Source: Symbiodinium kawagutii (Eukaryota; Sar; Dinophyceae; Suessiales; Symbiodiniaceae). From it: 64,000 nt of DNA. Where the stretch lies: contig VSDK01016626.1 in assembly GCA_009767595.1 (NCBI GenBank), forward strand, positions 59,724 to 123,723, read 5' to 3'. The position numbers were made by a program, and so were the translations under genes. This document shows positions 1 through 12,306 of this stretch, piece by piece. The notes under the pieces are model-generated. The model ran no database searches, was not told where the DNA came from, and saw nothing but the letters and a program-made list of their open reading frames with translations. Position 1 is the first letter of the stretch. Every line of letters starts with the position of its first letter.

Positions 1-2155
1 GTGACCGAAGTGTTCCGGCAGCTCTTATACGAAAGGATGCCAGCTACGTTCCCGAAGTGGTCAAGCTGCCTCCAGATTCTGTCCTTGATCTTGCATTTAC
101 ATTGCATTTGATTTTATAATTGCGTAATGAAATCATAATCATTTTACATTTCCTGATTTTGTCCTGATTTTGTATTTCTTAAGTCAGACTCCCATGAATT
201 AGATGGTGACTTGTCAGTTTTGTCAATCTGGGATGACCATTCCTGAGTCAACGAGGTCGAAATGCGTATTGAGTGGGTGCTGCCGAAGCCTGGAAGGTGG
301 TTTGACATGCCATGCATGCCATGCTGGGGGGTGAGATCGTCTCCACATCCGTGGGGTCCCAAAATGCCTGACAAAGTCATTTTGTACATCCACGGTGGTG
401 CATACCTACTCTGCACTCCAGCATCTCTGCGCGGCATCACATTCAGCTTAGCTAGTGCTCTGAAGGCTCCATTGTGTGTTGTGGAGTATCGTCGGCCTCC
501 AGAGCATCCAATTCCAGCTCCAATGGAGGATATCCTTCTCGCATATCGCTACTTGCTCGAGACCCTTCCTGGAGTTGACATAATCCTAGCTGGGGATTCG
601 GCGGGTGGAGGCATAGCTGCTGCTATGCTGTGCAAACTTCGTGAAACGAATTTGCCCATGCCGCGGTGTTGCATTCTGATTTCACCATGGACCGACCTGG
701 GTATGGATGGACTTCGTCATGCCACTTTGGAGAACGAGCCGAACGACTACTTGCCCCGTTCCAAGTGGAGAGAATCACTGATGCACAAGCACAGAATGTG
801 GTGAAAAGCAATGACATGCAATGTAATGTCTTGTAGTGTAATGACATGCAATGCAAGGTAATGCAATGACATGCACTGTACTGTAATATAATGACAAATG
901 ACATGCAATGCAATGTTATGCAATTACATGCAATGTAATGCAATGACATGCAATGTAATGCAATTACATGCATTGTAAAATAATGTAACGAAATGACATG
1001 CAATGTATTGTAATGTAATGCAACTTAATGGAACGTAATGGAACGTAATGCAATGTGATGTCATGTAATGCAATGATATGCAAATATATGCAATGTACCG
1101 TAGTGTAATGACGTGCATTACAATGCAATGTCGTCACATGCAATGTAATGTACAGGAATGTACAGTAATGTACAGTAATGTAATGTAACGTAATGTCATG
1201 TAATGTCATGTAATGTCATGATGTGGAATGTAATGACATGCAATGTAATGAAATGCAATGCGCTGCAATGCAAGGCAATGCAATGCAATGTAATGTGATG
1301 TAATGTATTTTAATGTAACGTACTGTAATGACATGCAATGCAATGTAATGTTAGTGCAATGACATGCAATGCAAGGTGATGCAATGCAAGGTAATGCAAT
1401 GCAATGACATACAATGTAATAATGTAATGTAATCTAATGTAATCTAATGTAATGTAATGTAATGACATGCCATGTATTCTAATGGCGTGCAATGGCGTGC
1501 AATGTAATGCAATGTAATGCAAGGTAATGCAAGACAATGCAAAGTGATGTCATGTCGTGATGCAATGTAATGTAATATAATGTAATGTAATGCAATGAAA
1601 TGATATGAAATGAAATGTGAGTAATGTACTGACACGCAATGCACTGTAATGCAATGCAATGTAATGCAATGTAATGTCATGTCGTGTCATGCAATGTAAT
1701 GTCACATGTAATGCATCCATGTATGTACATACAATGCGGGATAGATACATCCGCTCCATCGTCGAAGGCAGTTCACCCGATGACATCCTCAGGCCAGCCA
1801 GCTTGGTCGGCTTCTGTGCCAATACAGCACGCGGTGCTCTAGATCATGATGACTGGCAAGCTTCGCCTTTGCACGTGACTGGCTCACTAGACAACTTGCC
1901 ACCAATCATGGTCGTCTATGGGGAGGACGAGTTGGTTTGAAGCGTTTTCAATGTGTTTCTGTTGGTTTTCATTCATGTCCCTGTACAATTACTGCCTGGA
2001 CCCAGATGATCATGGGAAAATCTTCATGTCGCCGGGAACATTTGATGACGCAAAGGCGGTAGGTCCTTTTTGATGTGGCAAGTTGCAGGAACGTACTGCT
2101 GTTGCAGCAGGCAACAGCAGTACATGTTGCCTTCTTTTTGATGTTGTTGTTGTTC

Positions 2156-2189
<34 letters not shown>

Positions 2190-2359
2190 CGTCGTCACCT
2201 TGGCCTCTTCTTTTTTGTTCTTCTTCTTCTTCTCCTCCTGTTCTTCTTATTGTTCTTGTTCTGCTTCTTGTTCTTGTTCTGCTTCTTGTTCTGCTTCTTG
2301 TTCTTCTTCCTGGTTCTTGGTTCTTGGTTCTTGGTTCTTGGTTCTTGTTCTTGTTGAAG

Positions 2360-2404
<45 letters not shown>

Positions 2405-3462
2405 CCGTTGTGGTTGCTATCGTTATGTTGCTTCAATTTCAGTGTCTCACTTTGGAATCCCACAGATTTCCAACGAACAGAACCCCTTCCTTGTCGCCAT
2501 CCCAAAGCCCCTCCTGTCAACCCCTCGGCACCTTCGATGCATCCGGGTGGGGCGGATTTCTACATATTTCTACAAAGAAATTGACTTGCGAAATCTTTTG
2601 TAGATAGCTTCCCAGCAAAGAAGCGACCCTGCAAGGACGAATTGCTCAGTGGTCAAATCGAAAAGTTTTGCCCCCTGGCCACATTGATTTCTTGTGTTGA
2701 ATGTCGAATCTCATTGCAAGTGTTGCTTCCTTCAAACTGTTCAGCTACATCGCATGCGTGCAAGGCTCTAAGTGGGAAAAGCAAGGAGCAGACATCAAAG
2801 CACTATCTGTGAAAGGCACTCTTGTACGGGGCTGATTCAGCACAGACTCAACAGATTGAAGAGTCCTTGTTACACGTGTCTGTGATCCATTGGCCAGAGA
2901 GACCTTTCCACGATCAACAAAACTGTGAGATCGCATTTTCACCTTTGCAACGTTTGACGTTCGTACGATGATTGTGCGCTTTCGGCTGATGTCAGCGGCA
3001 CGTGGACCAGTCCAAACAGACCTTGGACCCAGTCGAACATGCAGGATGCTCATAGTACAGTACTGTCCTTTGGCAAGTGAAATGGCAGGAACACTGCACA
3101 TACGTATACTGTGCGGAAGTGTTTTCTGTGCTCACCATACCTGTCGGCATACCTGTCTCCCGCGCTTGCGTGACTTGAGTCAAATGTCTGAAAGCATCTT
3201 GTATGCGGGAGTGTAGTTCAAAAAGAATGCATGACGCATTGCATCATTCACGCATGTATATATGACATATTATATATTATAATCTGTCTCTATGTGTATA
3301 TGATGTGCAGTCATGGTATGTCACTGTATCATGGGATCACGGTGTTTGCGGTACTGTGTTGCAGGTGGAGTCCACGCTCCCGTCCTTTTTCACACAGTTT
3401 GGCGGCCAGCGGCAGATGCATATCACGAAGCCTGGTCGAATCTGGTGAACGTCCACATCCAT
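1..3462 (+). CDS. Alpha/beta hydrolase fold-3 (HSL-like) esterase, multi-exon, 5' partial
   Basis: Carboxylesterase/lipase-type hydrolase of the hormone-sensitive-lipase-like family, expected to cleave small ester or acyl substrates; the substrate cannot be told. Exons placed by motif and phase: 1-80 (cut by the window edge, ends PEVVKLPPDS), 256-757, 1768-about 1934, about 2745-2815 and 3365-3462. Visible motifs: EWVLPKPG leading to ILYIHGGAY (oxyanion hole), GDSAGGG (nucleophile Ser), SPWTDLG, DNLPPIMVVYGEDEL (catalytic Asp) and GGVHAPVLFHTVW (catalytic His), so the triad is complete. Phase-checked introns begin GTCCTT (81), GTTCCA (758) and GCACTC (2816, a GC donor whose join rebuilds the KGGVHAP codon run); the last exon ends at a GTGAGC donor. 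The join between the exon ending near 1934 and the one at about 2745 is not resolved, and a small exon may be missing. The 3' end lies beyond 3462. Family call secure; exact ends less so. Confidence 0.85.
812..1736. repeat. Pentanucleotide satellite (NATGN family) filling an intron of the hydrolase gene
   Basis: About 925 bases made almost entirely of five-base units with ATG at a fixed position (AATGT, AATGC, AATGA, CATGC and variants). It occupies nearly all of the 758-1767 intron. The reverse strand reads as long open frames rich in Cys, Ile, Thr, Leu, His and Tyr; these are an artefact of the repeat, not genes. Confidence 0.95.
2143..2405. repeat. Trinucleotide and TTCTTG/TTCTTGG repeat cluster
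   Basis: A GTT run (about 2143-2196), a TTC/TTCTTG/CTGCTTC block (2216-2350) and a second GTT run (2352-2403), all inside an intron of the hydrolase gene. Poly-Leu, poly-Val and poly-Asn reading frames here are repeat artefacts. Confidence 0.9.
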
Positions 3463-5233
3463 GTGAGCTCATGTGCTTCTTGTTGAAACGTGCTGATAAC
3501 AATCTTGAATGTGGGGGCAAGCTGTGAATAAGATCTGAATGGGATGAAATCTATTTAGATGTAGACACAATTTCTGCCGCTGAAAGTCTCCTCGGAATGT
3601 TGCCCAGCTTCTATCTTCTCTCCAAGGAAGTATCGTTTTTTGCAGAAGTGCATTGCAGCCAAGTTTGAAGAAGTTCAGTGCTTTCTCTTCCTGAGCGTAT
3701 TGCAATTCCAAGTCTGACAGCGCCACAACTGGTGCCGAGAGCAGAAGTGCAGATGACTTTTGCACAAGCGAGGCATCGTTTAAAGCCAGTCCGAAAAAAT
3801 GTAGTTCCACCCGCCAATTTTCCCGCTTCACTACGTATCATTGAGGCAGGCTCACCTGTAGTTCATGTCTGTTCGTGCGGTGGTGCCGGTTCAGAAGACG
3901 ACTGGCCATCGAAAGCCTGTTTGATCCCTTGTGAACATAGTAAAAAGACTGACAAGTGTGCACGCTTCGCAGTCAGTGACAAGACTGTTGATGACTGTTG
4001 AACATTTGTGCTCCATGTGTGGCACTTGTCTACTTCACAACATTGCAAGTTGACAACTACAAGACAGCTCTTCAAGAGATATGATTCTATGTGATCTACC
4101 TCTGTGCGTTTTTTCATGCCTCTCTGCTTGACAATATGATAGACCATTGAGACCATTGAGCGCCAAGCGAGGTATGGTCTCATGGCCTATGCAAAGTCTG
4201 TTACTCGTCCGAAATATCTTCCGAAGTACAGTGGGCGGCTCAGAGGGCTCCATCTCTCTGCAAAGCGCAAATCCTGAGCCACGTCTCTCAGGCAGCGTCC
4301 CACAGCTTCCTGGCGGTTTTCTTATTTGGGGTGCACAGCTCAGGGAGCAAAGGATTCTACTCAGGGGACAGGGCTCTCTGAGTGATGTTCTCTCTGAGCT
4401 CTCTCCAGAGTCCAGAGCTCTTCCTTCATGCTGTTAGGCTCTGCCTGTGACCACTTGTGAAATCTTGTGAATGTGGTTCTTATGTGTTCTTACTTTTTCC
4501 GATGATTTTGATGTATGCTTGGGACATCTTGGAACCTAACACTTTCTTGTGTCTCTTGGCTTCCCGTCCTGGGGGTGGATGCGATTTTGCGCTGTCTCCT
4601 ATTTGTCTTTGCTCTCTTGATGCCTTGTAGTGTGTTTTACATTTGTCTCCCAGTGGTCTCTCAGTGCCACTGTGATCGATTTAAGCTTGTCTCTTTGCTC
4701 CAAGTCGTTGCGTGGGGACGGGTGCCCTCGGGTGCTTCTCTGGGTTGCCATTAATTTTTTCATCTGTGGCCTGGTGTTGGAATCAGTCTCTACCCATACA
4801 TTCGGCTGCTTCATACGTGCAGAATGCAACGGAAGAATGTGCTGTGAATAATGTCAAAGGGTTGGTTTTCATCTTAAAATGGTGGACCCGAAGCTATCCC
4901 TCTAGATTGTTGCAGGGCCCTGTTTGTTGTCGGAGCGAGTGAAACTTCTTATGTGATAGGAAACCGTCGGTGACATTGAAATTGTTGTCCTTATTCGAGG
5001 TGTGGGCCCAATGGCATTGATGGCATTCTGGGCCTTCTTGCTATACAGGTTAGCACCTTTGGATGAAAGCTGCCAAAGGGTGAAATGCATTCAACCTGGA
5101 ATGACATTCACGACTTGTCAGGTAGCTTTTTTTGATTCTACAAAAACATTTCTAAATCCTTTTATTATATCTTTGGTTCTTTCATCTTTTTTGAATCCTT
5201 TTTATCAGCCCTTACCCTTTTTGCTTCTGACAG
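3463..5233. other. No confident gene; possible weak exons
   Basis: Holds the missing 3' end of the hydrolase gene and no recognisable domain. Open frames of about 100 codons exist on both strands (3469-3831 minus; 3678-4001 and 4147-4437 plus), but none has a convincing splice-site pair or family match, so they are not called as genes. Confidence 0.5.
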
Positions 5234-5324
5234 TCATGGTCCACAACGGCCGCCAACAATATCTTCGGTGGATGATGTGAACAGTGTCCTGACAGCATTT
5301 GAGACAGTTTTGGCGGAGAGCTTC
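5234..5324 (+). CDS. Probable internal exon, unrecognised protein
   Basis: Open frame between a CTGACAG acceptor and a GTTAAA donor. It reads HGPQRPPTISSVDD and continues with a helical stretch (VLTAFETVLAESF). The composition looks like coding sequence, but no family is recognised and no neighbouring exon could be joined to it. Confidence 0.35.
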
Positions 5325-5614
5325 GTTAAATCCAAGTGGGACGTGCAAAAGACTGTCAAAGGACCTTTGATATGGCATGCGTTGCATGGCATCCCATGGC
5401 ATCCTCACACCTTCGCCAGGTGCCTTGTCCAAGCTGCTTCCCGTAGCTCCTCCAAGTTTGGAACACTGCTTCTTTTGAGTGTCTGAGTGACCTGAGTGTT
5501 TGTCAGGTGCTTTGAGACTTCCAGCTAGCGTCACATAGAGTGTCAGTCAACACCCCTGAAAGTAGCCTTCATGTATCTTCATGTATTTTCATGTGTATCT
5601 TCATGTTCTTTGTG

Positions 5615-5645
<31 letters not shown>

Positions 5646-8600
5646 TGTCAGAATATGTGCGTGGCTGTGTGGCGTACCTCTGTAACAATGCTGAATTGCC
5701 GTATAATTTCAATTATTTGTCTCATGGCAGGATATAAATCGACAGCTTCACAAGAACATCAAAGACAGTGCAGGTGATTGTGAGGCGAAGAATGGGTGAC
5801 TCTTTCTTTGTGCTTCTATCCTGTTGCAACATTATGGGTTGACTGGGCCCGGCTTGGCCGGAGTGACATTTTCGGTTGCTGCATCTGTGACCACATCGTT
5901 CCTGAGTTTGGAGCAACGTAACAGTCGAACAGGATACCATAGTATCGCAACATATTCTGCTGACTTGTTTCATGTCTGGACTGGTCCTTCCTCTTTGGAT
6001 AGCTTCGGTGTTGTTATTTGGTAGAATGATTTTACAAGTTTTTCAAGCATCGGACCCTGGGATGTGCCCTTCCGTTTTCCAACCTTCTGTTGTTTGCTTA
6101 GTGCATCCCGGGCACATCGACAAGTAGTGGAGGTGGTCACCCACATTCGTCTGAAGTATCAAATCTGGATATTGTGGATTAAATGGAGATCCAAGCTTCT
6201 TTGTAATCACACTTAGATAGTGGATAAATTGTTGCTGCACAAATAGATTTGGTACCTTGTCGATGGTCAAGACGGGGTCTCTGTGCATTTATTGGGCACA
6301 CAGGTGGCTCGCGCTAGGCAGCATATCCTTTCTAGCGGCTTAGCTCTGATTTAGATCCATATTCTGCCAGGCACATGCGATCCATAGCAATACGCAACTG
6401 CAGACACCGCAAAGCTGTGAAGCTCCGTACTTTGAACCGAAAACAGAAAGCTGCGAAACGCCATTCATAGCCTCAGTGGAATCGCTTGTGGTGGCACCAC
6501 CGCAGAGCGTAGAGAGTCCTGCCCAGTGCTGCAGCACTGGGGTGTCTACTCATCACACAGAGCTCCTGGTAAAGCACACATCATTTGACACCAGTGTGAT
6601 GGTGCCCATCTTGTACCAGAAAAGCCCGCACATGTGGTGGCACCCCCTCATGTAAAGAAATACATCAAAACATTGTCACCATCAACAAAGAACTGAGAGG
6701 CAACAAATCTGGTGGGGATCCAATCAAAAAAACAAATGCAAGACGCCGGGCAACTTCAATCCATGGACAAGGGAAAGCAGCATGTAAAAAAGGCTGAAGA
6801 TGCGAGTGGAAGACCAGGCAAACAGGATTGATGCGGGAAGACAAGAGTCATTCCTATCCTGCAAAACTCACTGTTGAGTTGGGAAAGAACCCTCTGCAAA
6901 CTCCGACTGGCAGCAGATAGCTTGGGAATGCTGGGAGAAGTGGAAGTCAAGGCACCCACCCATTTGCTACTGAAAAACTGCAGGCATTTTGGGACTACCG
7001 GACGGAAAAAGGCGAAGTTCTATTCTCCAGCCCTCTGTCGGAGATTCACAGGAGATTGCAAAGATGGTTGAGTTTGGGAAAGATTCCACTCACTTCGACA
7101 CTCTCGCTGTTCCACAGGACTTGTCAAGGCAATGCTCCACTTGCGCACATGAGCGCCAACGCTGGAGGTGTCGCAAGAGACTTAGAACCACCAGAAATTC
7201 TCAGCTGCTAGAAACATTTGATGAAGTGACACCCATCCATCCATGTGGAGCAGCTCTGCCAAGGGGACTGACATCACTGTTCTGTGGGCAACTGGCTTGG
7301 GTTCTCTAGACATTGCTGACATGGTGGTTTTCGCCTCAGCATAACAAGTTGACCCTGCGCAAAATGTAATGCGAATGCGTGCGTTGCACTCTGCATGTTC
7401 CTGTTGCGATTTCATTCGGCAAGTCTACAGGTCACTCCTCCACCCGACATATCGGTACCTGTGCAGCGCAGCTCTTAGAAACTCCGTTCTTGTGCAACAA
7501 ACCCAAACGCCTATGGCTGAAGCGTCGACTACCAGTCCGAATGAACTCCAGAGCTCTCAGAACAAGACGCTGCACAGTAATGAAAAATGCTATATATATA
7601 TATACATATAGATATTGTGATATGTTTTTTGACACATGCATATGTATGAATAGAATTAAGTAGATAAACAGAGCATCTCTCTCTATATACATATATATAT
7701 ATGTTCAAATATTGTGCATGTATATATTCATAATATATATATATGTATAGGCACACCTTTGACGATATACACACGCAGTACGTCAATAGGGGTTGGATTA
7801 CAAGAGCGTGCAATCTATTCCACTAAGGTCCGCTTTCGAAAGCAAAAAACGAAGTAACATACAGTAATCAAATGTGAAAAAATGTAGATGTCATACCCAG
7901 ATATGCTCCGTATGTAAAAGTCATCAGCTTTGTAACAGTTCCTGAGGCGGTGGTTCATCACCTTGTCGGCCATGTTCACAGATCTGCACGTCTACATGAA
8001 GGTTACGGTCAATGGCAAGGAACCGAAATGGCAAACTTCAGATTTGTAGAACCGAACTCTCCTAGCACTACATTTGTGTGCCTTTTAGCAGTCATGCTGA
8101 AACTAGTGGTGTCGAGCCATTTCATGCCTGCTGTCTTTCATAAAACCCTCATATTTCTTTCTCAAGAACTTGCAGGAGTGGCTCAAAGACTACATGTGCT
8201 GCGACAAAACTCTGCACTTCACACTGAAGGCCTGCGGTTCCTTGATCGTTTTTATGTTTTTCTGGTAGCTTGGAATCCACTCCTGTGTGTTGCAGAGCTT
8301 GTCAAGGTATTTGCGGAGTGCCATGTGGGTGTCGGCTTCAGTGGCGGCTTGGTAGCATGCCTGTAGACGACATATCTTGCAGACTCGAGATTGAGAAACA
8401 CAAATGAGACTCACACACTTGGATGCCGGGTATGGAGATAGACAAGGACATGTGGATGTGTTCAAAGTGTAGAAGAACCTTTTTGTGATTGCATCTGAAT
8501 TGAGTACAACGGTTGGGCTTTCCTGTTTTAGCTGGACCCACAGTTTCAGAAGCAAGCTGACAGACCGTGTCGAAAGTCTTGAGGCTATGATACACGAAGA

Positions 8601-9055
8601 TTAAAACTTGAATCATCGACTGCTGGAATAAACAGCGATACTAGCACTTAGACAAAACACCATGAACATGTTGTGATGCTGGTCAGATTTGGCTAGTCAT
8701 CAAGAGCATTGTTTGAAATCCGAATCTGCTCTGGCCTAAGCTCTTCACCTCGAGCTGGTCAACATGGACAAAGTGAACTTTCGGCAGAAGACGCAGATGA
8801 TTTTAGACTCGGGTCAGATTCCCAGCTGTGAGTTGCGCTGCATTGAGCTGCTTCTCTATTCAGATTCCAAAGGTGAGATGTTAGCAGAATCTCAGAGTCT
8901 TGCTGAAAGTCGAAGGGAGAGGGGTGCATCACCTCCTAAAGATACGGCAAGACCCTATGGTTTGCCCGTGACCACAAGACCTGCCCAGAAGTGAGTCTTG
9001 TCAACTGTTCAAAACCCTGCGCAGGCCCGTTGTTTTGAAACTCTGAGAATCAAGA
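5325..9055. other. Mostly non-coding; T tract, GT run, AT microsatellite, unresolved ORFs
   Basis: A T17 tract followed by a GT run lies at about 5613-5650 and an AT-rich TATATA/CATATA microsatellite at 7589-7745. Open frames at 6043-6537 (minus), 6989-7309 (plus), 7950-8366 (plus) and 8190-8616 (minus, with CNHKKVLLHFEHIHM in one frame) could include exons. Both strands are open over the same bases, so no call is made. Confidence 0.5.
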
Positions 9056-9162
9056 AACCCTAACCCTAAACCCTAAAACCCTAAAACCCTAAAAACCCTA
9101 AACCCTAAAACCTTAAAACCCTAAACCCTAAAACCCAAACCCTAAAACCCTAAACCCTAAAT
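9056..9162 (-). repeat. Telomere-like (TTTAGGG)n array, degenerate
   Basis: Repeated CCCTAAA on the + strand, with two to five A residues per unit and a few mutated units (CCTTAAA, CCCAAA). The reverse complement is the TTTAGGG motif used by plants and reported for dinoflagellates. It lies inside the scaffold, so it is an interstitial telomeric sequence or a misjoin. Confidence 0.93.
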
Positions 9163-9222
9163 CACTGCGTATAGCCAGTGTTTCTCACTGATTCTTCGAG
9201 CAATGTTCAACACGCACGACAG

Positions 9223-9251
9223 CCGTGGTTTGCCCTCCGGGCAAACCACGG
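9223..9251. other. Perfect 13-bp stem, 3-nt loop hairpin
   Basis: CCGTGGTTTGCCC at 9223-9235 and its exact reverse complement at 9239-9251, separated by TCC. It lies 60 bases beyond the telomere-like array. Its function is unknown: it could be a structured RNA end, a transposon terminus or a cruciform. Confidence 0.85.
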
Positions 9252-9370
9252 GGTCTGCGCGTAAAGGCGCATCGGCTTCATTTGAGATGGACTACGGCAC
9301 GTCCGAGACAGTTGCAGTTTGCTCAGTGCGTAGCTGCTTCGATCTTGCAGCGGAGGTTGCTTTTTTGTAG

Positions 9371-9512
9371 ACCTGACAGTGAGCAATGCTCTCAGGAGAA
9401 ATCGATAGCAAACTTTCTGACCCTCAAGGCTGGACTTGCTTTTACCCTTCAGATGGACATGCAGGGCCTGCAATCCTACAAATACCAGCAGTTCCCAGGA
9501 CCAAAGCTCATT
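9371..9512 (+). CDS. Probable internal exon, unrecognised protein
   Basis: The frame is open from a T-rich GTAG acceptor to a strong GTAAGT donor at 9513. It includes FLTLKAGLAFTLQMDMQ and KYQQFPGPKLI. No family is recognised. The consensus donor and polypyrimidine acceptor make this one of the better isolated exon candidates. Confidence 0.4.
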
Positions 9513-9599
9513 GTAAGTAGTGGTTGTACCCATACTTCTTTGTTGGGCCTGATTGTTGGGCTTGGCTGGCTGTCCATGCCAGGGAAGAGGTGAATGTAA

Positions 9600-11186
9600 T
9601 GTGACACGCTTAATCTATTTTTTTGCGTGATGTTGGAACAACAGAAAACGTGGTGAGGCAAATCCCAGCTGAAGAAGGTAAGACCTGCAAAAACCTCATG
9701 AACACCAATATACTTCCAACCCACAGAGGATAGAACCACCAAAAAAGGCAACCCAACCCTTCCAATCCAGAGGCGGCACGCTCTCAAACACCCAGCCCAG
9801 CAAGGAAAACCAGCACTTCCACCTCAACGCAGAACTCATCCTCATTGCCTCCAGCTTACTCCCACCGTTTCCAAAAGCTAGAGGCCTCCTCTGAAGGTTC
9901 GGCTTTCAACTCTGAAGTCAGCATCCCCGCATTGCACGAGGGCTACTGCGGGGAGCTCGAAATTACCTGGTACCTGAGCTCAAAATGACTGCTTGGTACC
10001 TGAAACGTGCCTTTCGAATCCCCGCGAAGATGAAGTTCTCACTTCCAAGCGGCATGCTGCAACCCCTCCAAATCGCCTCCAACAGACAGATGCCAAGCTC
10101 CATGCGAAACAGACAAGCACAATATATCTTCCAGTGGAACCCGCCATGAAAACCGGGGCACAGGAGCAAACGGCCTTCTAAACTCCTGAAAAAACAGATT
10201 TACTGTAAAATTGTCATGAAAGGTCTGCACGATCAAAACTGCCGCAAAACCATACTGGTAGCTCCCAATTTAAACGACGTGAAGCCGACAATTTGTTTGT
10301 ACACGTATGTCCTGCACAAAAAAATACCGTAATCCATATTTGACAAAAGGTTTTGAACCAAGCAAAGATTTCTGGATTTTTTTGATCGGCAAACAGCCCA
10401 TGAAAACCTGATGCCATTGTTGCCCGGGCCATGCTGCTTCACCTCAGCCGCCGCTCCTGAGCCAGAGAGATGGGGAGAGCTGATCTACAGCAAAGAGGGG
10501 CAGTTTTTGTACTGCAACTTTTTGATTTGCCCGTGCTAAATGACATAAGATTATTTTTCACATGATGATTCTGATGAGATCTTCAGTGTGGTGTTGTATG
10601 GTGCTGTATCGAAGAACTTGTCGTGTCTCACCACGTTGCTGCTTGCAGACTGGCAATCTCCTCATGAGAAACTCCGATGGATCAACCACAGATACCCTGC
10701 AGACTGCTGGCGAGGCGTTGGTCTGATGTTGAATGAGGCTGTTTACCTTTCTTTTCTACTATATACGTGTATTTGTATATGGATATAGAGTTACATAATG
10801 TTACATATATATATATATTTATCATATATGTATGTAATACGCAACATATGTCACAATAAGTCTAAGGATGTCTTGAAACCGGGGTTTTGTCTCATCTTGA
10901 GGAAAAGAATGGGTGTAGTAAAGCAGGATAATTTTTCTTCAGAGGCCAGTCAGCTTGATTCTAGGGTCTTGGGAATCAATGTGGACAGTGCCAACATGGG
11001 TTCGAAATAGACACAAGACCAGTTTAGTCATCCTTCAAAGGAGAATTCGAAGGGCAATTGTAGCAAAACCGCAGTTTTGTAGATTAGCTCAACTTTGCAC
11101 TGAGTTGATTTGTGTTTTTCAGAAGCTTATTTTGTTAGGTTTCAACACAAATTGTTGGTGCTTTGATTTTGCAAGATCGCTGCCAG
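9600..11186. other. No confident gene; strand-biased A/C-rich stretch
   Basis: Between about 9670 and 10420 the + strand is strikingly rich in A and C and poor in G and T, with open frames on both strands. From 10780 to 10850 it is AT-rich microsatellite. No domain was recognised. Confidence 0.4.
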
Positions 11187-11386
11187 GCTCTGTCACACGT
11201 GATTCAGCTGAACACTGGGCAAAGATGCTTACCACATGCTTGAAGCCCTGGGCTCAGCTGTCTGCAGGAGCTGAAGACCCAACTGCTTCGCTTGTTCTCG
11301 GGCTGCAACGCTTGGACGAAACAGAAAGGGACGACATGCAACAACCAAGTCCTCGATCTGTGATGGAACGCGCCTTCTCCGGCCAC
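11187..11386 (+). CDS. Probable exon, unrecognised protein
   Basis: Begins after a TGCCAG acceptor and stays open well past the likely donor. It encodes SAEHWAKMLTTCLKPWAQLS, then an acidic, Gln/Asp-rich stretch (RLDETERDDMQQPSPRS) and a short basic segment. The codon pattern is protein-like, but the donor (GTCTTC near 11387) is a guess and no family is recognised. Confidence 0.4.
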
Positions 11387-11689
11387 GTCTTCAAAAGTCT
11401 TCCAATGTTGAGTGCGACGTCCACTTTTTTCAGCGGTATATTCTCCCCCTCCTCAGTTTACAAACATAAGATCCCTTTACAGTGCTTCAAGATTTTGGAA
11501 CCCACACGATGCTGGTTGATGGTGCAGGTGCACTGCTGTTTCCAGACTTGACTGGATAACTCACCGCCGCACACTTGCGCACAAACGCAATATTTTCACA
11601 CTGACACCGACTGACATGAATCACCAGCTACCATGCTCACTCAGGGACTGCAAGGCACACCTACAAGTTTCTCAGGGTATACACACATG

Positions 11690-11884
11690 TATATATATAT
11701 ATACATATCATATATATATATACATATATATATATACATATATATATACACATATATATATAATATACATATATATATACATATATATATATATACACAT
11801 ATATATATACATATATATATATATCATATAGTATATATATATATACAAGTACATACCTATGTGTGTGTATTATATATATATATG
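11690..11884. repeat. TATATA/CATATA microsatellite
   Basis: About 195 bases of alternating TATATA and TACATA units. Open frames rich in Tyr, Ile and His on both strands are repeat artefacts. Confidence 0.95.
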
Positions 11885-12183
11885 CAACTGTGTTGCAACT
11901 ACATCCAAACATACTCATGTTTTGCAGCATTTGGATTCTTTTCGTGCTTGTTCATTCACGCCGTTCAACTCTCTCTTTGCTTGGCCACTGTCACACTGGA
12001 TCATATTTGCATATATTTGCGTTGATGTCTTCCTTCACATGGCAAGTGTTAGCATGGGCATGAACTCAGTTCTGGTAGCCACCCTTGACGCAGATCCTCT
12101 GAGGCCACCAAAGGTGTGGCGGCATTGCTTCTCTGCGTGAGAAAGATGGCAGACTTTGTGCCTTTGGATTTCTTGGCTCGCAG

Positions 12184-12306
12184 ATGTCCAGTGAGCATAG
12201 CAATGTATGGCATCACATTGTTGAACTGGAGCAGCACGTGCCGGAGTGGCCATCAAGCGTGGCTGCCAGCCCCAAGCCCATCTCGGTGTCGCCTTTTGGC
12301 TTGCAG
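12184..12306 (+). CDS. Probable internal exon, unrecognised protein
   Basis: Exactly 123 bases between a CTCGCAG acceptor and a GTATTC donor, phase 0 at both ends. It encodes MSSEHSNVWHHIVELEQHVP followed by a Ser/Pro-rich segment ending SVSPFGLQ. A second candidate exon with VLVATLDADPLRPPK lies just upstream (12066-12110). No family is recognised. Confidence 0.45.

Noticed and set aside
623..1822. Series of minus-strand ORFs of 60-126 codons rich in His, Cys, Thr, Ile, Leu and Tyr
   Set aside because: They are the reverse strand of the NATGN pentanucleotide satellite, which has no stop in these frames.
1969..2607. ORFs with poly-Asn, poly-Leu, poly-Val or poly-Thr tracts on both strands
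   Set aside because: Products of GTT and TTC repeats within an intron of the hydrolase gene.
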